Assembly (NCBI GenBank): GCA_015499985.1
Contig: JAAAUF010000344.1
Coordinates: 1-38,523, forward strand
Reading direction: 5' to 3'
DNA length: 38,523 nt
Source: Haplosporangium gracile
Lineage: Eukaryota > Mortierellomycota > Mortierellomycetes > Mortierellales > Mortierellaceae
This document shows, piece by piece, positions 30,306-38,523 of the stretch. Each line of letters begins with the position of its first letter. Position 1 is the first letter of the stretch. Position numbers and translations under genes: made by a program. The notes below the pieces were generated by a model. It was given only the letters and a program-made list of their open reading frames with translations. It was not told the origin of the DNA and ran no database searches.

Positions 30306-32723
30306 ATGTCACAAAACTCCCACATGTCCACACCACGCCGCCACAACAACAAAAACAACAACTCACAAAAGGCGCACTATCTAGAACAACTAGAACACAT
30401 CATCGATGACGAGAAACAACTCTTCTACGACCTCACCGACAACCGCAACAATGGTACCCACGGTCCACCAACATGTACACGCCATCCACGCTGGATCACC
30501 TTTGGGTGCATCATCTTTTCGATCATGCTTTCTAGTACGCTACTCATGACCAAGAGCTGGCAATCACGGACCTCGATTGGGCACAGTAGCGGCGGTGGTG
30601 GTGGAAGAGGTGGTGCATTAGAAGGTGAGAGGGAGAGGAAGTGGCCAGAGATGGATCTTTGGAAGGCGATTGCGTTGACTGAGACGGAGGACTCTGAGGA
30701 CTCGCCATCGTCATTGCAGCAACCACAGTATGGTCATGGGCAGAGGCAACAGGATTCGGAAGCAAGTACCTCACCAGGAGGACAAAGGATTAAGACGTGG
30801 GACCTGAACGATCCATCACTCGCGCTTGGAGTATTTCTGGATTCTTCCGACTGGAAAACACAATCCCTCGTCCCAGGTGCCGATTTCGTAAACCTCTTAC
30901 GAGTCCTACGGCCAGTTGACCACGCATTCTTCGTTACTCTCTTTGTCAACCAGTCACCTGGACGTATGGAGGCCGCTAGAGAGGATGGAAAGGGCATGTC
31001 ACCCAAGGCTTCTACAATGCCAATCCACGGACAGCATGGGTGTGGGTCCTGGATTCAGGACTATATCGGGTACCAGAATGGGATCTTGGATGGAACGCTT
31101 GCACCACGGTTTACCGTTCATGCTTGTTCAGGTCGGACGGCAGACACACCGTCGCAACAGCACCAACAGGAACAGGAACAGGAGTTGAGAGAGCAGCCTT
31201 GTGGAGATGTTTTCTCGCAGATGATTGCCATGACTTCGGCCTTTGCGTGGTCTGTCAAAGAGTCGAGAGGCTTCTTCTTGAGAGCTGATCAGATCCAGCA
31301 TCTTCAGGATAGTTTCCAGTCGCCTGTTCTTCAACAGCAATGGTCCTTTCCTGCTCCACCTCATCGCAAGGCAGTCCGCACCGTCAAGGTCGATACCGAG
31401 GAGATGACTACGCAGGAAATGGAGACTTTGTTTGAGCTACAGGATGCATTGTTCTCAGGAACAGATGGTGAAGCTGTGGATCAGGTGCAGGATCGATTGT
31501 GGTCACTGAGGAGCAAGAGCAGGAACCGTGCCAGTTTTGAGCGCACCTTGTCAGCCCCCAACGACCCCATCCTCCGCCCCGACCAGTCTCCCTCACAACT
31601 TGGCCATGACAACCAGCAACGGGTTGGCAAAGCGATGAGTCCAATCCAGATGAAGAAACTGAAAGACGATCTCAACTCAGACGGCGTCGAACTCGTACTC
31701 CAACAGGACCTGTTACCACTCTTCGTCAATGCCACCCACTCTCTGGACCAATTCATCGACCTGGGCCTCCCGCTCCCCGACAGGATCCTAAAAGACCACC
31801 AAATACGCCAACAATCAGATCAACAGCAACTCCCTCCGTCCACTCCAACATCCATCCGCGCCCCCTCCGCGCACGGCTCCCTCTTCAGCTCCTCTTCCCT
31901 TCCAATTTCATTACCATCTATCTCCCACAAAGCCATCACAACAGCCCTCCACGCAGCAACCCACGACGCACACGATATCTCACGGATCCAAGCAGCACCC
32001 AAGACCTTTGGCTGTCTCCTCGATATCCTCCTTCAACCCCAGCTCGATCTCCAACACCTCATCCATCCTTACGCTACACTCTTCAAACTCCCCGCCGTCT
32101 TTTCCATCGGCATCTTTATCAAATCCGACCCCTCCTCCTCTTCCTGCTCCAAAGCTTCGCATTCGTCGTCGTGGAAATCAATGTCAGTAGACCGCCAGAT
32201 ATCAGTAGGCCGATACCTGAACTGCGCCCGCCAGATCGCCCGCAAATTCGCACCCAAACGCAAAGGTCAAAAAGTTGTCTATGTCGTCGTCTCTGAGGAC
32301 GCCGGGATGGCGCGGATCATGGAGTCCCAGGAAGAGTGGGACGAAGAGGTCATCACCCCCTCCTGGGCACCTTACAAAGATCGTCGCCACCGTCACCAAC
32401 CTTCAAGAAACGATCCCTCCACCGCCTCGACGTCTACAGAACCTGCGCCAGAACCAATGCAATTGTCAAAACAACAGCAGCAAGTCCTGGAGAACTGGGT
32501 ACTGAGCAAGACAGATTACCAGGTCGTCTCCGACCAATCTGACTTTGCAAAAGTTGCAGTCTGGAGAACACGACGCGAGGGGCGAAGTGTCGTCATCCGC
32601 GAGAACCCGGCTCTTGAACAGTTTATGGCCTCCAATAGCAACGACAGTCAGGAAGAAGGAGGAAGATATGTTGATATGTTGGACTGTGGTACTCTTCTCA
32701 ACAACCTCGTCAACCGCGATTAG
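30306..32723 (+). CDS. Type II membrane glycosyltransferase-like protein (fucosyltransferase-like fold?)
   Basis: A single uninterrupted ORF of about 805 residues; start ATG 30306, with a second in-frame ATG at 30324. Residues 1-60 are Asn/His/Gln-rich and cytosolic, followed by one membrane anchor (WITFGCIIFSIMLSSTLLM, about 64-82) and a long Ser/Gln-rich stem, the layout of Golgi type II enzymes. The lumenal part contains GSWIQDYIGYQNGILDGTLAPRF, CGDVFSQMIAMTSAFAWSV, FSIGIFIKSDP, NCARQIARKF, KVVYVVVSEDAGMARIM and ENWVLSKTDYQVVSDQSDFAKVAVW. To my eye these parallel the donor-site blocks of fucosyltransferase-like families (IGIQIR-x-GD, CA-x-x-x-x-x-KF, SD/SE, ENW-x-LS). The key Arg in IR is Lys here and the GD is SD, so it may be divergent or inactive. 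The lack of introns is unusual for this window. Function is not proven. Confidence 0.7.
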   Translation: MSQNSHMSTPRRHNNKNNNSQKAHYLEQLEHIIDDEKQLFYDLTDNRNNGTHGPPTCTRHPRWITFGCIIFSIMLSSTLLMTKSWQSRTSIGHSSGGGGGRGGALEGERERKWPEMDLWKAIALTETEDSEDSPSSLQQPQYGHGQRQQDSEASTSPGGQRIKTWDLNDPSLALGVFLDSSDWKTQSLVPGADFVNLLRVLRPVDHAFFVTLFVNQSPGRMEAAREDGKGMSPKASTMPIHGQHGCGSWIQDYIGYQNGILDGTLAPRFTVHACSGRTADTPSQQHQQEQEQELREQPCGDVFSQMIAMTSAFAWSVKESRGFFLRADQIQHLQDSFQSPVLQQQWSFPAPPHRKAVRTVKVDTEEMTTQEMETLFELQDALFSGTDGEAVDQVQDRLWSLRSKSRNRASFERTLSAPNDPILRPDQSPSQLGHDNQQRVGKAMSPIQMKKLKDDLNSDGVELVLQQDLLPLFVNATHSLDQFIDLGLPLPDRILKDHQIRQQSDQQQLPPSTPTSIRAPSAHGSLFSSSSLPISLPSISHKAITTALHAATHDAHDISRIQAAPKTFGCLLDILLQPQLDLQHLIHPYATLFKLPAVFSIGIFIKSDPSSSSCSKASHSSSWKSMSVDRQISVGRYLNCARQIARKFAPKRKGQKVVYVVVSEDAGMARIMESQEEWDEEVITPSWAPYKDRRHRHQPSRNDPSTASTSTEPAPEPMQLSKQQQQVLENWVLSKTDYQVVSDQSDFAKVAVWRTRREGRSVVIRENPALEQFMASNSNDSQEEGGRYVDMLDCGTLLNNLVNRD

Positions 32724-32921
32724 TTACATCCGTGCCCTTTTTTTTTTCTATTTCTTTTTGGGCTTTGAAAGACATCTAGTATCCCATTTCACCAACCAAA
32801 ATAAAGTACAGAACTCCTAGAGATGACATATTTTTCTTTTTGTTGCTTTATTCAGCTGCTACACATGAACAAACGTGGCTGTTGTTGAAAATGAGACAAA
32901 TTTGGGATTGGGAAGGACAAT

Positions 32922-34613
32922 TTAACGGGAGGTGTTGGCGATAGCGACCTTGGCACCCTTGGCACTCTGCTTGGAGACCTTGGGCTGGCCACGAGCAGCA
33001 GCAGAGGCGTTCTTGGCCTTCTCAGACTTCTTGGTGGCATCGGCAGTCTTCTTCTTCTCCTTGCCGTCACGGAGGGCAGCGGCGCGGGCGGCGGCACGGA
33101 CCTCGGGCTTCTGGTTGCGCTTGGCGCGAATGGCCTCCCAGGAGGCACCGACGACGGCACGCTGGTGCTTGACGGTGCGGCGGGTGCGCTTCTTGGCGAC
33201 CTCCTCAGAGATACCCTTCTTGTGCATGCGGCGGAAGAGAACGGTCCACGAGATCTTGCGGGGGTTCTTGCGCTGCAAGAACAAGGACTCGGCCTTACCG
33301 TTGACGAAACGGAAGGACTATTTTTTGGTGCAATGAAGAAATAACGTCCGTGTTATTAAGATGGTTCCTTTGAATAAAAGTAATGCGTATCTTCCTGCTT
33401 GCGATTTTTTCTTTTCGTCCAATGTTCTTTGTTCTCCTGTTGACTGGCCGTGTTGCGAGTGTGTCCTTGAGGTCTTGGTGGTGACTGATTTATTCCAGAA
33501 CTGAAGGCAATAGTTCTTTGTCGTACATATCGACGTTCTTCAATTCTTTCCGACCTTGTCGACTCATCAGGCGAACCTGATAGTGCAATAGTGCAAGCGC
33601 CGTCTCTCCAGGCACCTGTGCTCTGTTGAAAATGCCATTGATATCTCCTGCTTAACGGTTGTTGCGGAAGTATCCCGAACTACGGCTCAATTGCTCGGGA
33701 ATATAAAACGTACTCTGTTATCAACACGGACGTAAATCTTTCCCTTGCCGGGATAGATCTTGGCTCCAGAGAAGGCGCAAATCTCGATCCTGATGAACAA
33801 AAAGTAAAGGTTGAAAAAGAAGTGATGGTCAGAATAGGCGGTTCATAATACAGACTGAAGAAGAGAGTAAGTTTTTGTTGGGAGGGGTATAGGAAGGGAG
33901 GGCGATCCTGAAGGGTAGAGTTGGTGTTGGGTTGATGGAGAGTTGCTGCCCTGATGGTCTCCTGTACCATCAACAGTCTGTTCCAAAAGTGTGTGGAATC
34001 AAAGGTCTCCCTCACAAGTTCTGGCTAAGAAAAAAAGTAGCTGTCGTTGCTGCTAGTTTGTTGGGTACTTGTTGTGAGTTATCGTTGTAAGGCCAGCAGG
34101 ACAGATCTCCTGTGCCCTACGGTCCAGTTACACTCAGATAAAAAGGCGACCCATCAAAGGTTCCCCCTTGCCCTGCTAAGGCAAAGTTCCCGTTTGAAGT
34201 TCCATCTTTCCTTGAAGTGACCCCTGGAAGAGTTGCCTGGTCCTTGTAAGTTGTCTGTTGATGGGCGTGGTGTGCTGTTATTGCTGCTGTTAGTCGGGCT
34301 CTGCGTAATTGAGCTATTGACTTTCGCCTCAGTCAGTCAAAGCCAGACTTTGGCCTTTGTACCGACATCGGCTCTGTGGCTCCCCCACTCAATCGAAGTC
34401 ATGGAATCGTGATGACTCTTTCCTCCAAAGTTGGTGATGATGAGTTGATAGTTCCCGTTACGAACGACTCCAGTATCCCAATACGATGCCGATGAAAAAA
34501 AACGATGGTAGGTGTAATGCAATGGCTGGATGGATCGATCGATGGGTTGTGGTTGTCAGTAGCGATGGATGTATCCATCGCCCTCTCTATCTCTGCACTA
34601 CGCCATACTTCAT
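32922..34613 (-). CDS. RPL24: 60S ribosomal protein eL24
   Basis: Exons on the minus strand are 34609-34613, 33714-33789 and 32922-33317, giving about 158 residues (yeast 155). The sequence [21 protein letters not shown] followed by [44 protein letters not shown] and RNQKPEVR is diagnostic for eL24, a large-subunit protein at the subunit interface. A basic Ala/Lys-rich tail ends ATSR-like (NTSR). Exon 2 begins at phase 2, so two bases after ATG must come from upstream. The only fitting place I found is ATGAA at 34609-34613 followed by GTATGG, in a good context (TCACCATG). This gives a 5-nt first coding exon and an 819-nt intron, typical in spirit for fungal ribosomal protein genes. The second intron is 396 nt. 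An AATAAA-like signal follows the stop. Identity is certain; exon 1 is an inference. Confidence 0.93.
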
Positions 34614-35043
34614 GGTGACTGAGAGTAAATTTGAAAGAAGGATCCAGCCAAGCCAGCCCTCCCTTCCTAATCAATCAAACCTGCTCGACGATTTTGGTGG
34701 CTGATTACCCTTAATCATTTTTTTTATTTTTTTTATTTCATATACTTTTAAACCACTTTACATGTTTTGATGGTACATGGACTTGCAGCAGCTACGAGGC
34801 GGAGCGCGAGGAAAGATGTTATCAAGAACAGCATCGCAGCGTCGTGCGATAACTCGAGCGCCTTCTCCCTTCCTCGCTATTGAGTGAGGCTGCAAAGGCC
34901 TATTATCTGCAGCATCCAACAACAAAATCCCACAGCAACACCCTTCAGATTAACCTCAGTGCAACAGGAGCATTAAAACGTGGGCGCGATGAACCAATAG
35001 GTCCCATTCAAGATCATCCGCATATGGATCCCATCCCACACCG
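34614..35043. other. Spacer between eL24 start and RING-gene 3' end
   Basis: This 430 bp should contain the eL24 promoter on its left and the 3' UTR or further exons of the RING gene on its right. A T/A-rich stretch lies at 34715-34755. I could not place a missing RING exon here. Confidence 0.4.
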
Positions 35044-35486
35044 CTACATTTCAACCCCCTTTGTAGTCAAATAGCTCACTTGAAAGTAATGTCCGTAATG
35101 GAACGCACAGACCAGCCGGATAGAAGAGTTGCCCAGGAACCAGGTCGTGATACACTCCTCATGGAAGCAATGAAAACACTTGTGCAGCTGTACAGCTCTC
35201 ATACCCGAATCGTAGGGCAATCTCACAGAGCGACGATGATGGTCACGACCGATAATGAGAAACGGGTCTGTGCAGATCGGACATGCTTCTGTCGCTGGTG
35301 GGTCGGATTGATGACTGCGAGAAGAGGAGTGCCTGCGGATAGATTGAGGAGGAGACTGTCGAACATGTCGCCTCCAAGTTTCTCGATCTCGGATTGTCTC
35401 TGCTCGGGATCGAAAAACACGGTTCTAGACCGATGGCTGTATCCATTGACCTCCATGGGATGACGTGATAGAGTGATGTTCAACAT
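35044..35486 (-). CDS. RING-H2 finger protein, frame unresolved
   Basis: The minus strand has a good start (ACAAAATGTTG, ATG at 35484-35486) giving MLNITLSRHPMEVNGYSHRSRTVFFDPEQRQSEIEKLGGDMFDSL. A second frame encodes HQSDPPATEACPICTDPFLIIGRDHHRRS and HKCFHCFHEECITTWFLGNSS, a RING-H2-like zinc site (CxxC ... C-x-H-x2-H-x2-C). RING proteins are usually E3 ubiquitin ligases. Moving from the first frame to the second needs an offset of 2 mod 3. One candidate is a 50-nt intron with a weak GTTCGA donor and a CGCAG acceptor; a frameshift mutation is the alternative. The last zinc pair (CPxC) is not seen before the stop at 35044: only one Cys (LVCAFHYGHYF) follows. A donor-like GTGAGC at 35079 suggests another downstream exon I could not place. 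Confidence 0.5.
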
Positions 35487-35906
35487 TTTGTTGGATGCGA
35501 GGTGAAAAGAATGAATAACGGTAGGAGTGAGCGGAGATATTTAAGAGAATGAGAAAGGAGGAAAGGGACGCGACCTTTTCCTTCCTTGTGTCTGCGGTGC
35601 CTGTGCGCAATTACCACAATTCAGCCTTTTTTTTCATTTCCACTGCCGGTGACTATCTTTTACCCTTCTTTGCCTTCGCTTTTGCTTCTTTGCCTCACAT
35701 ACATACACACACGCACCCACACTCACTTATACTCACCACAGGTGCTAATCACACTCCTTCTTTCCTTCTTTCCTTCTTCATCTACCACGCCAGTCTTTCG
35801 CTTTCATCCTCTCCTGAACCTCACCTCATCCACCTCTGCTCGCATTCCACAAAAGCCCTCTTTTTTTCCATTCGCACTCTCCGCCAAGTCCCCACGCTTT
35901 GTCAGA
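35487..35906. promoter_or_regulatory. Divergent promoter region, RING gene / KxDL gene
   Basis: This 420-bp spacer lies between divergent starts. It is strongly pyrimidine-rich on the plus strand towards the KxDL gene (ACACACACGCACCCACACTC near 35705-35725, then CT-rich). No supported ORF. Confidence 0.45.
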
Positions 35907-36547
35907 ATGGACGCATCCCATGCATTCGCAGCACAACTCCTCGACACCCTCCCCGAGCCAGAAATTACAGAGATTCAACGACGACAAGCACACATGTAGT
36001 AACCCCACAACAACATCGCATTCATTCACTCTTCCTTGCTCTCTTGGAACGAAAGAAACCTCCCCGGACAGGGGACTGACAAAACAAAAACCATCCTTTT
36101 TTCACCTTCACCACTGTTGTTGGGGAACATCGATATGTAATATGAAATTAGGAGCGTGTCTCTACAAAAGGCAAGCTCGTCGCTCTCGGCCCTGAATGAG
36201 TTCTCGGCTGTCAAGTGGGCAGACCTCCACCCCAAGTTTGAAACACATACAAAACTCATCAAGGAACTCCAATCCGACCTCAACCATGTCTTTCGCAAAA
36301 TACGGTACCCCCTTACACCTCCTGTCGCCTTGTTTGTTTGAGTATGTACATGGTGTAGATTTGTCGCTAACTGTGGATTTTCAATTCGAATGATGACAGA
36401 ACTATCAAGGCCAAGTTGAATTTGCCCAATATGGACGACGGCAACGAGGATGAGGATAACAGCGACGAAGGAGGCGCACGGGTCGGGACAACAGAGGAGC
36501 AAGCAAGCGCCTCTTTACCTAGCTCACACGACGCACTTGCATCTTAA
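35907..36547 (+). CDS. KXD1: KxDL-domain protein (BORC/BLOC-1-type subunit, KXD1-like)
   Basis: Three exons (35907-35995, 36152-36304, 36400-36547) join in frame to about 129 residues. The core reads ALNEFSAVKWADLHPKFETHTKLIKELQSDLNHVFRKIRTIKAKL, which parallels KXD1 of animals (F..HT..L.EMK.DLD.IFRRIR.LK.KL). The name-giving Lys is a Gln here (QSDL). A short acidic Ser-rich tail follows. KxDL proteins are small coiled-coil subunits of BORC/BLOC-1 complexes on endolysosomes that link them to kinesin transport or control endosome maturation. The start ATG follows a long CT-rich leader. The gene is divergent from the RING gene and convergent with AUR1 (stops 219 bp apart). Confidence is moderate to high on the aligned core. 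Confidence 0.8.
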
Positions 36548-36766
36548 TAAAAAACAATAACAACAAAAAATAAAAGCAGGTAATACAGTAATGCCAGTGT
36601 GAAGTAGTTGTACATGGTGCAAAACAAGTTTTTTCTTGTTGTTCTGTATGTAAGTGTAGAGATAAATTAGGTGGCGACTATAATACAATAAGAGAGTAAT
36701 GTAGAGTAGAGTAGAGAGTAGAGAGTAGAATGGAAAAGAGGGAACCGATTTCGCTTAAAACGCGGC

Positions 36767-37821
36767 TCAAGAACGATGACCAGTCGAAGTGCGAGGGGAC
36801 TGGGCAGGCGTACTCTTAGGAGAGCCCTTAGGCGAAGTCCGTGGAGAGTTGATGGTTGTCAAGACCTCGACCCATGATTCATATCCTTGCCATCCGCCCC
36901 AGGACTGTCGATTGTTGTTCTTTTGTAGTACCGTTGTAGACGAACGCTTCTTCCTTTGTGACCAAGATGAAACTGTCGCAGACGATGATGTCGATGCTGA
37001 AGAATGGTCGCTGCCTGTTGGTGATGAGGGCTCTGAATGGACTCGACGCGTTTCGGCGATATCCAGCTCAGACAAGGTTGGCATAGTGACGACCACACTA
37101 CTCATCTCAATTGTGTCCACCTGCATGCTGTATTCATGTGCAAAGGTTCCAGTTGCGTGATGGTCAGCAGACGACGATGACTCAAAGGCATCCCTTTCTT
37201 CCGAAAGTCGGCCAAGTTGCCATGCAGCCACGTCCTTGTTCCCGCCAAACATACTGCTTCTCCTGCTGCTCCTGCCGACATCGCTGACATTGTTCTCCTG
37301 AACATCATCACCCTCATTCTCTTCCTCGTCTCCTTGGTCCATCTCGTCTAATTCGGGATGGTCCTGTAAAAATGTCTGCTTCTCCTGAGGATGGACAGCG
37401 TCCGAGTCATACATGCCTCCCTTCCCTTTCTCCTGCCTTTCCAGATCAAAGGTCGCCGTGAGCATCAACGTGGGCAAGAAATAAGATCCCAACCAAAAGG
37501 CAACGACGGCATAGGCTCCTCCTCCGACCAGGTCGACGACATAGTGATGTCCGAGATACATAGTTGCCCACCAGATCCAAAAAACGTAGAGGACAGCAAA
37601 GGGAATGGCACGAGGTCCAAAGATGTAGATGAGGAAGAAGGCCAGTTGCCAAGCAATGCCCGAGTGCAGCGAGGGGAATGCGCCAAAGACGAGGGGTGAG
37701 GCAGTGAAGGTTGTCTTGTACATCTCGACGCCCAAGATATCGTCCACGCGTGCTAATCCACCAGGATCGCCTGGCATAGAATAGGTTGCTGGTTCAAGAC
37801 CTCCATACCTTGTCTCGTACC
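36767..37821 (-). CDS. AUR1: Inositol phosphorylceramide synthase catalytic subunit (AUR1), 3' exon only
   Basis: A single long exon with acceptor at 37822-37823; 5' exons are not seen. It opens with (W)YETRYGGLEPATYSMPGDPGGLARVDDILG, then the two PAP2-type catalytic blocks FGAFPSLHSG and WATMYLGHHYVVDLVGGG, whose His residues and Asp form the acid-phosphatase-like active site, embedded in membrane helices (IAWQLAFFLIYIFG, AIPFAVLYVFWIWW, AYAVVAFWLGSYF). AUR1 moves inositol phosphate from phosphatidylinositol to ceramide in the Golgi and is the target of aureobasidin A. After the last helix there is an unusually long cytosolic tail of about 190 residues, acidic then Ser/Thr-rich, with SPR repeats. 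The exon needs one base (T) from an upstream exon; none fits within the remaining 700 bp, so the rest probably lies beyond the window. Confidence 0.93.
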
Positions 37822-38152
37822 CTAAAAAGTCAATGGATACACCAAAGGAAAAGGGAATGAAGAGTGTTGTTAAAAAAAGGTCAGTTGTTGAGTGAATTGA
37901 ACATGTGAAGGGAGGGAGTTGAGTGTATGAAAATATGAGCAATGGCAAGGCATGCTTTCCAAAAGGAGATTAATGCGCTGTTGGACCCCTAGATGAGAGA
38001 AGAGAGGAAGGGCCGAGAGCAGAGAAGAAGCAGGAAAAGGGAAACAACTATATTCCGCAATTGTGGATGCACTCATCCACTCGCTTACTCTTGATAAATT
38101 CACCCACAATGAGCGAGAGATGGATAGGTTGGACAATCGTCTCGAAATGCTA

Positions 38153-38167
38153 CTGCTGCTGCTGCTG
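38153..38167 (+). repeat. (CTG)5 triplet run
   Basis: Five perfect CTG copies; on the minus strand they encode part of a poly-Ser run in an unassigned ORF. Confidence 0.85.
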
Positions 38168-38458
38168 CTTGCTGAGCCCATCCGTTCATTCATTCAATCA
38201 TCAACCTGCCCAGGTCTGATTTCACTCTTGGCTCTTTTCCCTTTTCTTGTTCTTTCCTCAACTAACAACAGTGTAAAAAGAGGCGCTTGACGAACACATA
38301 TATCCCATGAAACACAGAAGAGAATGTTGGCGTCAAAGGGAAAGGGAAAGATAAAAGGGAGCAATTGGGCGAAATGACTGGCTAGTAGAGAGTAGAGAGG
38401 AAAAGTTTGCCACTGTCTAGACCAATTGGGTTGACGAAGATGGTGCGGGGAGCAATAA

Positions 38459-38523
38459 TAAAAAAGAAAAAAGAAAAAAGAAAAGAAAAAAGAAAAGAAA
38501 AAAGAAAAGAAAAAAGAAAAGAA
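38459..38523 (+). repeat. AAAAAAGAAAAG 12-nt purine repeat, running off the window
   Basis: About four to five copies of a 12-nt A-rich purine unit end the window and continue past it. Confidence 0.85.

Larger units (their letters stand above)
37822..38523. other. Upstream/intronic sequence of AUR1 with simple repeats
   Basis: No exon encoding the N-terminal helices of AUR1 could be recognised in these 702 bp. The stretch has a (CTG)5 run at 38153-38167 and the purine-rich repeat at its end. A minus-strand ORF (38193 downward, a Ser-rich run then SRSLWVNLSR, followed by a GTAAGC donor) could be a first exon of something, but it does not resemble AUR1. Confidence 0.35.

Noticed and set aside
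33318..34608. snoRNA hosted in the eL24 introns
   Set aside because: A TGATGA-like box occurs near 33565 on the minus strand, but no matching D box and no stem at a proper distance could be found by eye.
35080..35463. Plus-strand ORF of 127 codons opposite the RING gene
   Set aside because: It is antisense to sequence with a clear RING zinc motif and has no domain of its own.

Overview
The window is nuclear DNA from an early-diverging fungus, most likely a Mortierellomycotina relative. This placement is an inference from gene content and intron style. Almost every gene is broken by short GT-AG introns with clear CTAAC-type branch sites and T-rich acceptors. Genes run on both strands and spacers are short. 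The set mixes fungal genes (AUR1-type IPC synthase, verprolin) with genes often discussed in animals (ZSWIM7, KXD1, a DNMT1-type RFTS domain).

Layout: 1-484 (+) is the 3' end of a Fanzor/TnpB-like RNA-guided nuclease gene carrying an in-frame TGA. 662-4122 (+) is tri-snRNP splicing factor PRP6. 4313-6670 (+) is glucose-6-phosphate dehydrogenase. 6812-8513 (+) is a PLP class IV aminotransferase/aminodeoxychorismate lyase-like enzyme. 8759-9643 (-) is signal peptidase SEC11. 10074-12540 (+) is a WIP/verprolin WH2 protein. 12772-14346 (-) is an unrecognised coiled-coil protein. 14942-16533 (-) is an EngB-type GTPase with a long N-terminal extension. 16775-17336 (+) is TOM7 with a 10-nt internal exon. 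17579-20302 (+) is an RFTS-domain protein with an in-frame TAG and no methyltransferase domain. 21738-26352 (-) is a 1422-residue Kelch-BTB protein. 28008-29699 (-) is ZSWIM7/SWS1 in six tiny exons. 30306-32723 (+) is a type II membrane glycosyltransferase-like protein. 32922-34613 (-) is ribosomal protein eL24. 35044-35486 (-) is a RING-H2 protein whose frame does not close. 35907-36547 (+) is a KxDL protein. 36767-37821 (-) is the catalytic 3' exon of AUR1.

There is no operon or single pathway; this is a normal housekeeping neighbourhood. Several gene pairs are divergent with short shared promoters: SEC11/verprolin, EngB/TOM7 (both probably mitochondrial), ZSWIM7/glycosyltransferase and RING/KXD1. 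The Fanzor remnant at the left edge, the catalytic-domain-less RFTS protein and several extreme exon structures are the parts most worth a second look. No tRNA, rRNA or CRISPR array was seen. All splice joints were worked out by eye from frame continuity and family similarity.
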